The notes beneath the pieces are model-generated. The model searched no databases and was not told the DNA's origin. It saw only the letters and a list, made by a program, of their open reading frames with translations. The translations under genes were made by a program, and so were the position numbers. 51,216 nucleotides of DNA, taken from positions 1 through 51,216 of the forward strand of contig JAJCXO010000266.1 in assembly GCA_029263395.1 (NCBI GenBank), read 5' to 3'. Positions 8,223 to 14,979 of the stretch are shown in pieces. Numbering within the stretch: the first letter of the stretch is position 1; every line of letters begins with the position of its first letter. Source of the DNA: Acidobacteriota bacterium (GTDB taxonomy: Bacteria; Acidobacteriota; Thermoanaerobaculia; Multivoradales; J023).

Positions 8223-9176
8223 ATGCAGCGAATCCTCATACCAATCCTGAGCTTGATTGGGCTGGCTATTCTGTGTCTCGTGTGTTTGCAGTGCCATGCT
8301 CCACATATCGAAGCTGAGCTCAACAGCCACGGTCAGCAGGCTTTGACCGCTGCTGGTCTGGATCCGGCGATGCTGACCATCGAGGGGCGTGACGCGACGC
8401 TGACGGGTAGCGTGGTGTCGGACGCCGTGCGTAACCGAGCCGGCGAGCTCGTTGCGCAGCTGCGTGGCATTCGTGTCGTCGACAATCGTTTGACCTTCAG
8501 CGATTCGGCGGCCACTTCCGGCACCGCGCAGAACCCCGATGCCAGCTCGATTGACCGATCAGGGTCAGCGACAGAGTCCTCGTCGGGCGCTGGAGGGGTT
8601 ACCGGCGAACCGACGTCGAGTGAAGAACCAGGGTCTGACGTTGAACCAGGGTCTACTGGAGAAGCAGAGTCTGGGATTGAACCAGGGTCTGACGTTGAAC
8701 CAGGGTCTGGCGTTGAACCAGGGTTTAGTGGAAAACCAGGGTCAGGGATTGAACCAGGGTCAGGGGTTGAACCAGAGTCTGGAATTGAGCCAGAGTCTGA
8801 TGACCGCACACTGCAATCCTCGCTCGATGCTGTCTTACGCGACAGTGTCGTCGAATTCGCCACCAACAGCGACAACCTGACGACAAAGGGTCGAGCAACT
8901 CTCGATCGGGTCTATGTTCTGTTGGCAGCACAACCGGGGGGCGGCCGTATCGCAATTTCAGGCCATACCGACTTGACAGGCAGCCAGCAGTTCAACGCTG
9001 ACCTCAGCAAGCTTCGAGCCCAAGCAGCAGTCGCCTACTTGGTCAGCAAGGGGCTGCCTGCCGAGCGATTCGCGACCGAAGGTTATGGCGCAACTCGCCC
9101 GATCGCCGACAACGATACCGAAGAAGGTCGACAGAAGAACCGCAGGATCGAGATTCAAGTAGTGGAGGATGGCTGA
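8223..9176 (+). CDS. Envelope protein with BON and OmpA-like peptidoglycan-binding domains
   Basis: 317 residues from the ATG at 8223, chosen over an in-frame GTG at 8196 because GAAAGGGG (8208-8215) sits 7 nt upstream. Order of parts: N-terminal hydrophobic helix (about residues 3-23), a BON domain (about 27-92), a low-complexity region with ten Glu/Pro/Gly/Ser hexads (about 135-193), then an OmpA/MotB-type domain (about 205-315) with FATNSDNLT, SGHTDLTGS, NADLSKLRAQAAVAYLVSKG and NRRIEI. BON plus OmpA resembles mycobacterial ArfA/OmpATb. The likely role is anchoring the membrane to peptidoglycan, with BON binding lipid. Its stop overlaps the next start (TGATG), which suggests coupling. Confidence 0.82.
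   Translation: MQRILIPILSLIGLAILCLVCLQCHAPHIEAELNSHGQQALTAAGLDPAMLTIEGRDATLTGSVVSDAVRNRAGELVAQLRGIRVVDNRLTFSDSAATSGTAQNPDASSIDRSGSATESSSGAGGVTGEPTSSEEPGSDVEPGSTGEAESGIEPGSDVEPGSGVEPGFSGKPGSGIEPGSGVEPESGIEPESDDRTLQSSLDAVLRDSVVEFATNSDNLTTKGRATLDRVYVLLAAQPGGGRIAISGHTDLTGSQQFNADLSKLRAQAAVAYLVSKGLPAERFATEGYGATRPIADNDTEEGRQKNRRIEIQVVEDG
8622..8802 (+). repeat. Ten 18-bp coding repeats (EPGSxV hexapeptides)
   Basis: An 18-bp unit encoding Glu-Pro-Gly-Ser-x-Val/Ile is repeated ten times with substitutions inside the BON-OmpA gene. Some units are degenerate (EAESG, EPGFS, KPGSG). The tract forms an acidic, flexible spacer between the BON and OmpA domains and is a likely site of length variation between strains. 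Confidence 0.85.
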
Positions 9177-9901
9177 TGACTTATCTGATGATGCAGATGC
9201 TGTTGTGCTTGCTGATCGCGTTTCTGCTAGGTGCGGTGTTGGGTTGGTGGCTTGGGCGGCGTGGTTTTCAAGAACAAGTCCGAGAGATCGAGGATCGTGG
9301 CCAGCGGCGGCATGACGAGTGTCGCAACGAGCTCGAATCCTGTCGCAAGGAGCGGGACCTCTGTGGTGACGAGCGGGCCTCCCTGCGTGAAGAGCTGGCG
9401 GTGTGCCAGTTAGATCTCGAAGCATGTCTCAATCAGCCGGCGTTGCCCGACGCTGCTGCAACCTCCCCGGTTGCCCTCGCGGACCTCGGGACACCGGCGG
9501 CGCCAGTTACTGGGGAGCCGGCTGGCACTGTGCAGACAGCGACCACCGTGCCACCAGCGACCACCGTGTCACCAGCTAGCAAAGTGCCACCAGCGACCAC
9601 GGTGCCGCTGGCTGCCGCCATTCCAGCAGCGGCGGCTCCAACCAAAAAAGATGATCTCAAGAAGATCGAAGGCATCGGCCCGAAAATCGAGAGCCTGCTG
9701 AATGCCAAAGGGATCGAGACTTGGGAGCAACTGGCTGGGGCCGACGTCTCGTTCCTACGCTCGGTGCTCGACGAGGCCGGACCGCGTTTTCGCATGCACG
9801 ATCCTGGGTCCTGGCCGCGTCAGGGCGGGCTGGCCAGCAAGGGTGAGTGGGCCGAGCTCGAGGCCTTGCAGGGGAGGCTCAAAGGGGGCCGCGAAGCTTA
9901 G
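9176..9901 (+). CDS. Membrane-anchored coiled-coil protein with C-terminal HhH-type domain
   Basis: 241 residues. A single N-terminal membrane helix (about 5-26) is followed by a charged helical region (about 30-86), a Thr/Pro/Ala linker with short TTVPPA repeats (about 90-155) and a C-terminal helix-hairpin-helix-like domain (about 158-230: KKIEGIGPKIESLLNAKGIETWEQLAGAD). That domain type is found in several envelope or ribosomal-protein-associated proteins of unknown role. Cysteines fall at 49, 56, 63, 77 and 84, all in one heptad register. The ATG overlaps the stop of the BON-OmpA gene, so the pair probably works together in the envelope. No enzymatic function is visible. Confidence 0.75.
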   Translation: MTYLMMQMLLCLLIAFLLGAVLGWWLGRRGFQEQVREIEDRGQRRHDECRNELESCRKERDLCGDERASLREELAVCQLDLEACLNQPALPDAAATSPVALADLGTPAAPVTGEPAGTVQTATTVPPATTVSPASKVPPATTVPLAAAIPAAAAPTKKDDLKKIEGIGPKIESLLNAKGIETWEQLAGADVSFLRSVLDEAGPRFRMHDPGSWPRQGGLASKGEWAELEALQGRLKGGREA

Positions 9902-9961
9902 CCGCCTCACCTCATCTCGTGGACCGTTGGCGTCGGTGCCTAGGCGTTGGCGGCAACTTAG

Positions 9962-10032
9962 TTGGCAGTGCCAAGTGGGCAGATCTAAGGGTTGAGTCGG
10001 GGTGCTGTGGCAAACTGCCAACAGAATTGGCA
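9962..10032. promoter_or_regulatory. Cluster of TTGGCA-type inverted repeats
   Basis: TTGGCA-G-TGCCAA is a perfect palindrome at 9962-9974. TGGCA-AAC-TGCCAA follows at 10008-10021 and a further TTGGCA half-site at 10027-10032. Three related elements within 71 nt look like a multi-site operator, but the gene controlled is unclear because the next supported start is at 10669. Confidence 0.3.
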
Positions 10033-10455
10033 TTCATTGCCTGATTCTTGTGCAGAAGCGCTGATTTGCCCGGCGCAGACAGATCTGGCGTTACGGTCAG
10101 GTGTCTTTAAGAGTTTATCTTGAGATCATTAACTAACTGTCCTGAATAGACTTGTTGGAATTCTTTGAGCCTGTGAAGGTGGCGTCCGGAGCGAGTGGCA
10201 CGCCCTGTGCAAAAGAAAATCTCGTCGCCGAGAAGCCTACTGGTGGGTTCTCAGGTGATCGGAATCATCTGTAAGGGTGAAACCAAACCGTTTAAACAGC
10301 CTCAGCCAGATGAGGAACGAGCCATGACCTGGTTTCAGTTAGTCGAGCATCAAAACCCTGAGCCATATCCTTCTCAAAGGTTGGTGCCGAATAGTGCGTT
10401 CTTCCTCAATCCCGCCATCACTGCGAAACCCCAGCATGAGCCTGTCCCCGTGCAA

Positions 10456-10495
10456 CCGCAGCTCAGGTTGCTGCACTTAGTGCATTGAGCTGCGG
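10456..10495. other. Composite stem-loop in intergenic DNA
   Basis: A perfect 10-bp stem (CCGCAGCTCA at 10456-10465 with TGAGCTGCGG at 10486-10495) encloses a second hairpin, TGCAC-TTA-GTGCA (10472-10484). A perfect 9-bp hairpin with a 7-nt loop follows at 10511-10535. There is no T-run, so a simple intrinsic terminator is unlikely; a structured leader or small RNA is possible. Confidence 0.4.
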
Positions 10496-10510
10496 ATCGG
10501 GCTTGTGCGC

Positions 10511-10535
10511 GGGGCTGCTTTTGGCGAGCAGCCCC
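10511..10535. other. GC-rich 9-bp hairpin
   Basis: GGGGCTGCT (10511-10519) pairs perfectly with AGCAGCCCC (10527-10535) across a 7-nt loop. It lies 16 nt after the composite stem-loop and 134 nt before the AfsA-like gene. It is followed by GGGGTCCCCCC rather than Ts. Confidence 0.4.
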
Positions 10536-10668
10536 GGGGTCCCCCCTCTCCGCTGGTTGACCGTGTCCGGTCCGGCCATTAGAGTATCTCGCTGCAAGTC
10601 AGGTATTCGACGAGAGTGATGACGGCGGAGCCGTCTTTGCGGGCATCGCCCGAGAGGAAAGGGACTCG

Positions 10669-11220
10669 ATGGTTGTGCTAGCTGAAGTGTTGGATCGGCT
10701 TCGGGCTTGGGACGAGGAGACACGGACCGGCAATATGCCGATCATGGACAAAGGCCTAGTCCACAAGGACCACCAAGAGAACGCCTTCATTTCGCGGGTG
10801 GAACCGGTGGGTGAGGATTATCCTGACGAGTTTATCGGTCAGCTCGCGCTGTCCGATGATCACCCTTTCTTTTTCGAGCATCCCCTCGATCACTATCCTG
10901 GACTGATGATGGTCGAGGCTGGCCGTCAGCTCGGCACTGCCGTTGCGCATATCTCTTACGGCGTGCCGCGGGACTGGAGCTTCGTCCTCAACGGAATGAC
11001 GGTTGATTTCACAACCTTCGCCGAACTCGGAACGCCGGTTTATGTCAACAGCACGGTGAGTGACAAGAAATACAAGCGCGACAAGTTGATCGGCATGTTT
11101 TATGAGGGCCATTTCGTCCAGAACGAGGCTGAGATTGGCTACATGTCGGGACGCTGGAGCATCTATCCCAAGCGGGCGATCGAGCGCATGCGTCGTGCGG
11201 CGTTGAAGGCCAAGGGCTGA
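10669..11220 (+). CDS. AfsA-like hotdog-fold protein
   Basis: 183 residues with an AfsA-type hotdog domain. The block DHPFFFEHPLDHYPGLMMVEAGRQ followed by a YGVP loop matches the pattern of the A-factor biosynthesis repeat family, and the C-terminal basic helix is typical of small hotdog enzymes. In Streptomyces, AfsA condenses a beta-ketoacyl-ACP with dihydroxyacetone phosphate; other hotdog relatives are dehydratases or thioesterases. The ATG has a GAGGAAAGGGA region just upstream. It opens a plus-strand run of lipid genes (amidohydrolase, PlsC, SDR, PlsC). A single AfsA unit rather than the two tandem units of true AfsA argues for a different acyl-thioester role. The substrate is not predictable. 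Confidence 0.72.
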   Translation: MVVLAEVLDRLRAWDEETRTGNMPIMDKGLVHKDHQENAFISRVEPVGEDYPDEFIGQLALSDDHPFFFEHPLDHYPGLMMVEAGRQLGTAVAHISYGVPRDWSFVLNGMTVDFTTFAELGTPVYVNSTVSDKKYKRDKLIGMFYEGHFVQNEAEIGYMSGRWSIYPKRAIERMRRAALKAKG

Positions 11221-11309
11221 ACCGAGAACTTGAGGGCACCACGCCCAGTAGACCAGCCGAGCGGTATCCGCTACTCGCGAGACCCGCTAGGCGCGCCAAG
11301 CTAGCGATT

Positions 11310-11495
11310 CACTGTCTTTCAAAAGGCACCGTCTTCGAAAGGCACCGTCTTAGATTCACCGTCGTTAAAGGCGCAACCTTCGAGGCGCTGTCTCAATAGA
11401 CACGAGATCCAGCCTCAAAGGCTCCGTCTTCGATCAACTCCGTCTTCGATCAACTCCGTCTTCGAGATAACACTGTCTTCGATAACACCGTCGAG
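11310..11495. repeat. Degenerate 14-17 bp direct repeats
   Basis: About ten imperfect copies of a unit close to CACCGTCTTCGAAAAG occupy the gap before the amidohydrolase gene. Two copies at 11423-11454 are identical 16-mers (CTCCGTCTTCGATCAA) and the next begins identically; others vary between 14 and 17 nt. No ORF spans them convincingly. They may be slipped-strand expansions or a multi-site binding array. Confidence 0.6.
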
Positions 11496-11508
11496 CGAGC
11501 ACCACACT

Positions 11509-12435
11509 ATGCGGTTATGTGAGTACACCTACTGTCGTGCGCCCCTCGAAGCGGCGGCCGAAGTTTGCCCAGTTTGTAGTTTCCCTCGGGATCGAGCACG
11601 ACTCATGGATCTCCGTTTCTTGGCGTCCATCACGGTTGATGACAAGCCGGAACGGATTATCGACATGCACCAGATCTTGCCCGCCATCGACGGCGTCCTC
11701 GAGATGCAGCTGGCGGCGATGCAAGGTTTTGGCGTCGAGCGTGTGCTGCTGCAATCAGCGCCACCGCAAGCCACCTCGTTGTGGGGCAACGAAAAACTCC
11801 TGGCCCTCGCTGAGCAGCATGGAGATCGGTTCTGGGCATCACAATTCGTGGATCCTCGCATGCCACAGGCAGTGGCGGCCCTCGAAAGCTTTGCGGCTAA
11901 TGGTGCCAGAGTTGTCAAGTTGTTGCCGGTCGCAGGTTACGAAGGCGACGACCCAGCTCTTGACGAGTTTTGGGGCACCATGGAGCGGTTGCAATTGGTG
12001 GCCATGATCCACACCGGTTTCATCACCGCCCGCCACAAGGCGGAAGAGGCGAAAGCCGGGCTGTTCATGAGCTCACGGTACGCCAACCCTCTGTTCTACG
12101 ATCTCACCGCCCGCAAATTCCCGCAGCTCCAGTTCATTCTGTGTCACCTCGGGGGCGCGGTCTGGCACGAGGAAGCGGCACAAATGGTGACCCAACACGA
12201 CAACGTGTGGGCCGACATCAGCGGCTTTGGACTGTTCGCTCTGCGCCGCTTGTTGGGTGCCGAGGCTACCGTTGATTGGACGAAGGTGTTTTGGGGTAAC
12301 GACTCGGCGCCGTTCGCCTATCCCTTCAATCTGCGGTTACATTTGGCGACGTTGCGGCAGGCCGGGGCGATGGACCTAGCGCCCTTGCTATTCCACGACA
12401 ACGCGCAACGCTTCAGCGAACGCTTTCTTGGATGA
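11509..12435 (+). CDS. Amidohydrolase-family (amidohydrolase_2) protein with Cys-rich N-terminus
   Basis: 308 residues. Residues 50-308 fit the metal-dependent TIM-barrel hydrolases/decarboxylases of the amidohydrolase_2 group: H54 in IDMHQI, K137 in RVVKLLP, H168 in MIHTG, H213 in LCHLGG and D265 in WGNDSAPF. The usual second His of the DxHxH motif is Ile here, so one metal ligand is missing. Residues 4-23 contain C4, C9, C20 and C23, a possible small zinc-binding knuckle. If that part is not translated, the ATG at 11605 would be the start; neither has a strong ribosome site. It overlaps the following acyltransferase gene by 4 nt. The role in the lipid cluster is unknown. Confidence 0.7.
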   Translation: MRLCEYTYCRAPLEAAAEVCPVCSFPRDRARLMDLRFLASITVDDKPERIIDMHQILPAIDGVLEMQLAAMQGFGVERVLLQSAPPQATSLWGNEKLLALAEQHGDRFWASQFVDPRMPQAVAALESFAANGARVVKLLPVAGYEGDDPALDEFWGTMERLQLVAMIHTGFITARHKAEEAKAGLFMSSRYANPLFYDLTARKFPQLQFILCHLGGAVWHEEAAQMVTQHDNVWADISGFGLFALRRLLGAEATVDWTKVFWGNDSAPFAYPFNLRLHLATLRQAGAMDLAPLLFHDNAQRFSERFLG

Positions 12436-13031
12436 TTGTCAACCGGCCGCTTTTCCTGGCTCTGCGTGCGATCCTGAGGCTCCTGCTCAAGGGTCCGGTC
12501 TACCTGCTCAAGGGTTTTCGGGTGGAGCATGGCGAGCGTCTTCCACGGCAGCGCTCAGCGATGATCTTGGCCTGCAATCATGCAGCGTTCATTGATTCGG
12601 TGTATCTGATCCTGGCCGCGCCCAGTCGCTTCACCATTTGCGGTGCCAAACCACGACTCTTCCGAAGTGCCTTGAGGCGCTTCGCGATGGCTTTGGCCAA
12701 CATCTTGAAAGTTGAGAGTCGTGAACAGTTCCTGGCAGATACTGGAGTTTTGCTGGCTGCCGGTGAGACCTTGCTAATCTACCCCGAGATGGGGCGCTTT
12801 CCAGACGCCCTCGGTGAGTTCAAGACCTGGGCGGCTGAAGTGGCAATCGCCAATCAAGCACCCATGCTGCCGTGTTACCTTTACGGCACAACTCGCGGTC
12901 ATCATGGAGCGCCACGACTTGTGGTCGGCGAAGCGCTGCCGCCGACCGGTACCGCTGATCAGTTGACCCGTCGGTTGCGCGAGGCCATCGAGGCTTTGAT
13001 GCCGGCTTCACCAGCATTGGACAACGGATGA
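12432..13031 (+). CDS. PlsC-type acyltransferase (first copy)
   Basis: 199 residues of the lysophospholipid acyltransferase (LPLAT) family. The catalytic NH-x4-D motif is NHAAFID (residues 49-55) and the acyl-acceptor motif is YPEMGRFPD in place of the usual FPEGTRS. A hydrophobic N-terminal helix suggests peripheral membrane attachment. It would acylate a lysophospholipid or another hydroxyl or amine acceptor. Both ends overlap neighbours by 4 nt (ATGA), so it lies within a coupled operon with the amidohydrolase and SDR. It is short for PlsC, and with two such enzymes in one cluster a specialised acceptor is likely rather than bulk membrane synthesis. Confidence 0.8.
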   Translation: MIVNRPLFLALRAILRLLLKGPVYLLKGFRVEHGERLPRQRSAMILACNHAAFIDSVYLILAAPSRFTICGAKPRLFRSALRRFAMALANILKVESREQFLADTGVLLAAGETLLIYPEMGRFPDALGEFKTWAAEVAIANQAPMLPCYLYGTTRGHHGAPRLVVGEALPPTGTADQLTRRLREAIEALMPASPALDNG

Positions 13032-14011
13032 TTCTGGTCACTGGTGCCAACGGTTTTATTGCCCGCCACGTGGTGCAGGCGCTGGCTGAGGTGAGCTTGC
13101 CGGTCCGCGCCTTCGACATTCGGTTTAGTGACGATTTTTCCGCGTCGTATCCCGGCATCGAGGCCGTGCAAGGCGATTTGGGTGATCCGGCAACCCTAGA
13201 CCGAGTCACCCAGGGTGTGCGTGCGGTCGTCCACCTCGCCTCCAAGCACGTGGATCACGACGGCTCGGGTTTCGAGAAGATCAATATTGAGGGCACACAA
13301 ACCCTGTGTCGCGCTGCGGCGGAGGTTGGGGTCGAGCGGTTGATCTATCTCAGCTCGGTGGGGATTTACGGCCACGGAGTGCACCGCAACGCCGACGAAG
13401 CCACGCCAGTACGTCCTGATACGCCGTTCTCGCGCTCCAAGGCAGCTGCTGAGAAGATTGTTCTCGACCATAGTCGAGACCGCGACTTTCAAGGCGTGAT
13501 ATTGCGCCACCGGTTCGTTTATGGCGACGGTGACGGCGCGGTGTTGCCACGATTGATCAAAGCGGCTCGTAGTTATCCCTTCTGGCTGAGCGGTGGCCGT
13601 GCCCGTATGTCGTTGATCTGGGCGCCGGACTTGGCCGAGATCATCCGACGTCTGGTCGACCCTGAGGCGGTTGCCATCGACACCGCGGATCCGGTGTATC
13701 ACGTCACCGACGGTGAGCCGATCAGTTACCGACAAGTGATCACCACCATCTGTCGTGCCTTCGATTACAAGCCGCCTCGCGTCAGCATCCCTTATCGCCT
13801 GCTTTATGCGCCGGTGCGACTGCGTGAACTGCTGCTCGGGATTGATCCCGAAGTTGCAGCCTCGTCAGTGACGTCGATTCGTCTCAAGCTGGTTGCCCAG
13901 GACAACGATTTTTCCAACCGAAAGTTGGCTGCCTTGTTGCCCGACCTCGAGCCGACCTCTTTCGAAGACGGCTTTCGGCAGTCCTTGGATTTCTACTCTC
14001 AGTATCGTTAG
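13028..14011 (+). CDS. Extended SDR (NAD-dependent epimerase/dehydratase family)
   Basis: 327 residues. The Rossmann motif TGANGFIA (residues 5-12) and the SDR serine in YLSSVGIYG (about S110) are clear. The catalytic YxxxK is altered: F134 replaces Tyr while K138 is kept (PFSRSK). Relatives include sterol-dehydrogenase-like and nucleotide-sugar SDRs that reduce, epimerise or dehydrate. The Tyr to Phe change should weaken classical oxidoreduction, so another chemistry or a binding role is possible. The ATG overlaps the preceding acyltransferase stop by 4 nt. It is the last gene of the coupled block; the second acyltransferase starts 59 nt later. Confidence 0.78.
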   Translation: MILVTGANGFIARHVVQALAEVSLPVRAFDIRFSDDFSASYPGIEAVQGDLGDPATLDRVTQGVRAVVHLASKHVDHDGSGFEKINIEGTQTLCRAAAEVGVERLIYLSSVGIYGHGVHRNADEATPVRPDTPFSRSKAAAEKIVLDHSRDRDFQGVILRHRFVYGDGDGAVLPRLIKAARSYPFWLSGGRARMSLIWAPDLAEIIRRLVDPEAVAIDTADPVYHVTDGEPISYRQVITTICRAFDYKPPRVSIPYRLLYAPVRLRELLLGIDPEVAASSVTSIRLKLVAQDNDFSNRKLAALLPDLEPTSFEDGFRQSLDFYSQYR

Positions 14012-14070
14012 CGCGGTATCGCTGACACGATATTGCTCAAAGTTCTATCGAACTGAGCGAGCCTATTTCC

Positions 14071-14733
14071 ATGCTCAAACGCACTCTGGTTCCCATTTTT
14101 CTGCAAATTCAGCGGGTGGTGATCTTCCTAGTCTTCAAGACGGTGTACTTCTTGAAGGTCCGGAACGCGACGTACATCCCGCGCTCTGGCCCGGCGATCA
14201 TCGCGCCCAATCATCAAACCCGGTTCGACGCCTTGCCGATCGGGTACCGTGTGCCGCAACCGGTATTCTGCGCCGTCGATCGGGAGTACTTCCAAAAGCC
14301 GGCAATCGGTTGGTGGTTACGCACCTTCCGCGGCGTACCACTCGGGGAGCGTCGGGATCGTGATGGATATCAGCAATGTCTCAAAGTGCTTCGCGATGGC
14401 CACCGCCTGATCCTCTTCCCTGAAGGCTCCCTCAGTCGCGATGGCAAGCTGCGTAAGATTCAATCTGGAGCTGCCCGTGCTGCCCTCACCTGTGGCGTCG
14501 ACATCGTACCCGCCACCATCGTCGGCGCCTTCGAGGTCTGGCCCCGTCATCGCCCGTATCCGCGGCTGTTCAAGCCGATGATCGTCAAGTTCTACCCACC
14601 GATTCGCTGCGAGAAGGTCGGCGACAAAGTAGAGCTCAAGCAGCGGATCGCCGAGGTCAACGAACAGCTCGAACGCATCATGAAGCGCCGTCTCGAAGCC
14701 TGGCGCCGTCTCCAAGCGCGCAAAGCGAATTAG
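14071..14733 (+). CDS. PlsC-type acyltransferase (second copy)
   Basis: 220 residues, LPLAT family, with complete motifs: NHQTRFD (catalytic His/Asp, about 49-55), an Arg/Lys-rich middle block and FPEGSLSRDG (acceptor binding, about 115-124), then IVPATIVGAF. The N-terminal membrane helix is followed by YFLKVRNATYIP, typical of 1-acyl-glycerol-3-phosphate acyltransferases. The C-terminus is a basic helix. It is more canonical than the first copy. It is probably transcribed with the upstream genes, though 59 nt separate it from the SDR. It could attach the unusual acyl chains made by the cluster to a phospholipid. Confidence 0.83.
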   Translation: MLKRTLVPIFLQIQRVVIFLVFKTVYFLKVRNATYIPRSGPAIIAPNHQTRFDALPIGYRVPQPVFCAVDREYFQKPAIGWWLRTFRGVPLGERRDRDGYQQCLKVLRDGHRLILFPEGSLSRDGKLRKIQSGAARAALTCGVDIVPATIVGAFEVWPRHRPYPRLFKPMIVKFYPPIRCEKVGDKVELKQRIAEVNEQLERIMKRRLEAWRRLQARKAN

Positions 14734-14754
14734 GCTAGCGATCCCGTCCGATGG

Positions 14755-14969
14755 CACAAGACCTCCCTCACTGAGCCGAAAATGGCAAACCGAGAGTTCG
14801 GTCGATCTTGTGGGCTGCGCCGCCGCTCCAGAACTCGCCGGATCTCTTGTAGTATGCCTAAGTTATTGTGGTGCCATCGGATACGAGATGCCAACAGGTG
14901 CGAAGCTCAAACATGCTCGCTGCTTGCTCGCTCCACAAGACCTCCCTCACTGAGCCGAAAATGGCAAAC
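14755..14969. repeat. Pair of 36-nt perfect direct repeats flanking 143 nt
   Basis: Bases 14755-14790 and 14934-14969 are identical over 36 nt (starting CACAAGACCTCC and ending AATGGCAAAC). A TCTTGTG at 14806-14812 is the inverse of the first bases of the repeat. The intervening 143 nt carry no gene. The pair sits between the convergent second acyltransferase and FAAL genes. It may be a mobile-element footprint or a duplicated 3' processing element. Confidence 0.8.
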
Positions 14970-14979
14970 TGGACGGGAT

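Larger units (their letters stand above)
9902..10668. other. 767-nt intergenic region without a convincing gene
   Basis: No ORF here has the codon pattern or start signals of its neighbours; a GTG-initiated 97-codon frame at 10195-10488 has no recognisable domain and runs into a stem-loop. The middle part (about 10080-10400) is visibly less GC-rich than the flanking genes. What can be seen is three TTGGCA/TGCCAA-type palindromes near 9962-10032 and two strong stem-loops at 10456-10495 and 10511-10535. It may hold a promoter region or an untranslated RNA. Confidence 0.6.

Noticed and set aside
10195-10488. 97-codon ORF in the 767-nt intergenic region
   Set aside because: GTG start without a ribosome site, no domain, and its 3' end runs into a strong stem-loop; codon use is unlike the neighbours.
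14755-14969. Minimal CRISPR (two 36-nt repeats)
   Set aside because: The 143-nt interval is far too long for a spacer, only two copies exist and no cas genes are near.
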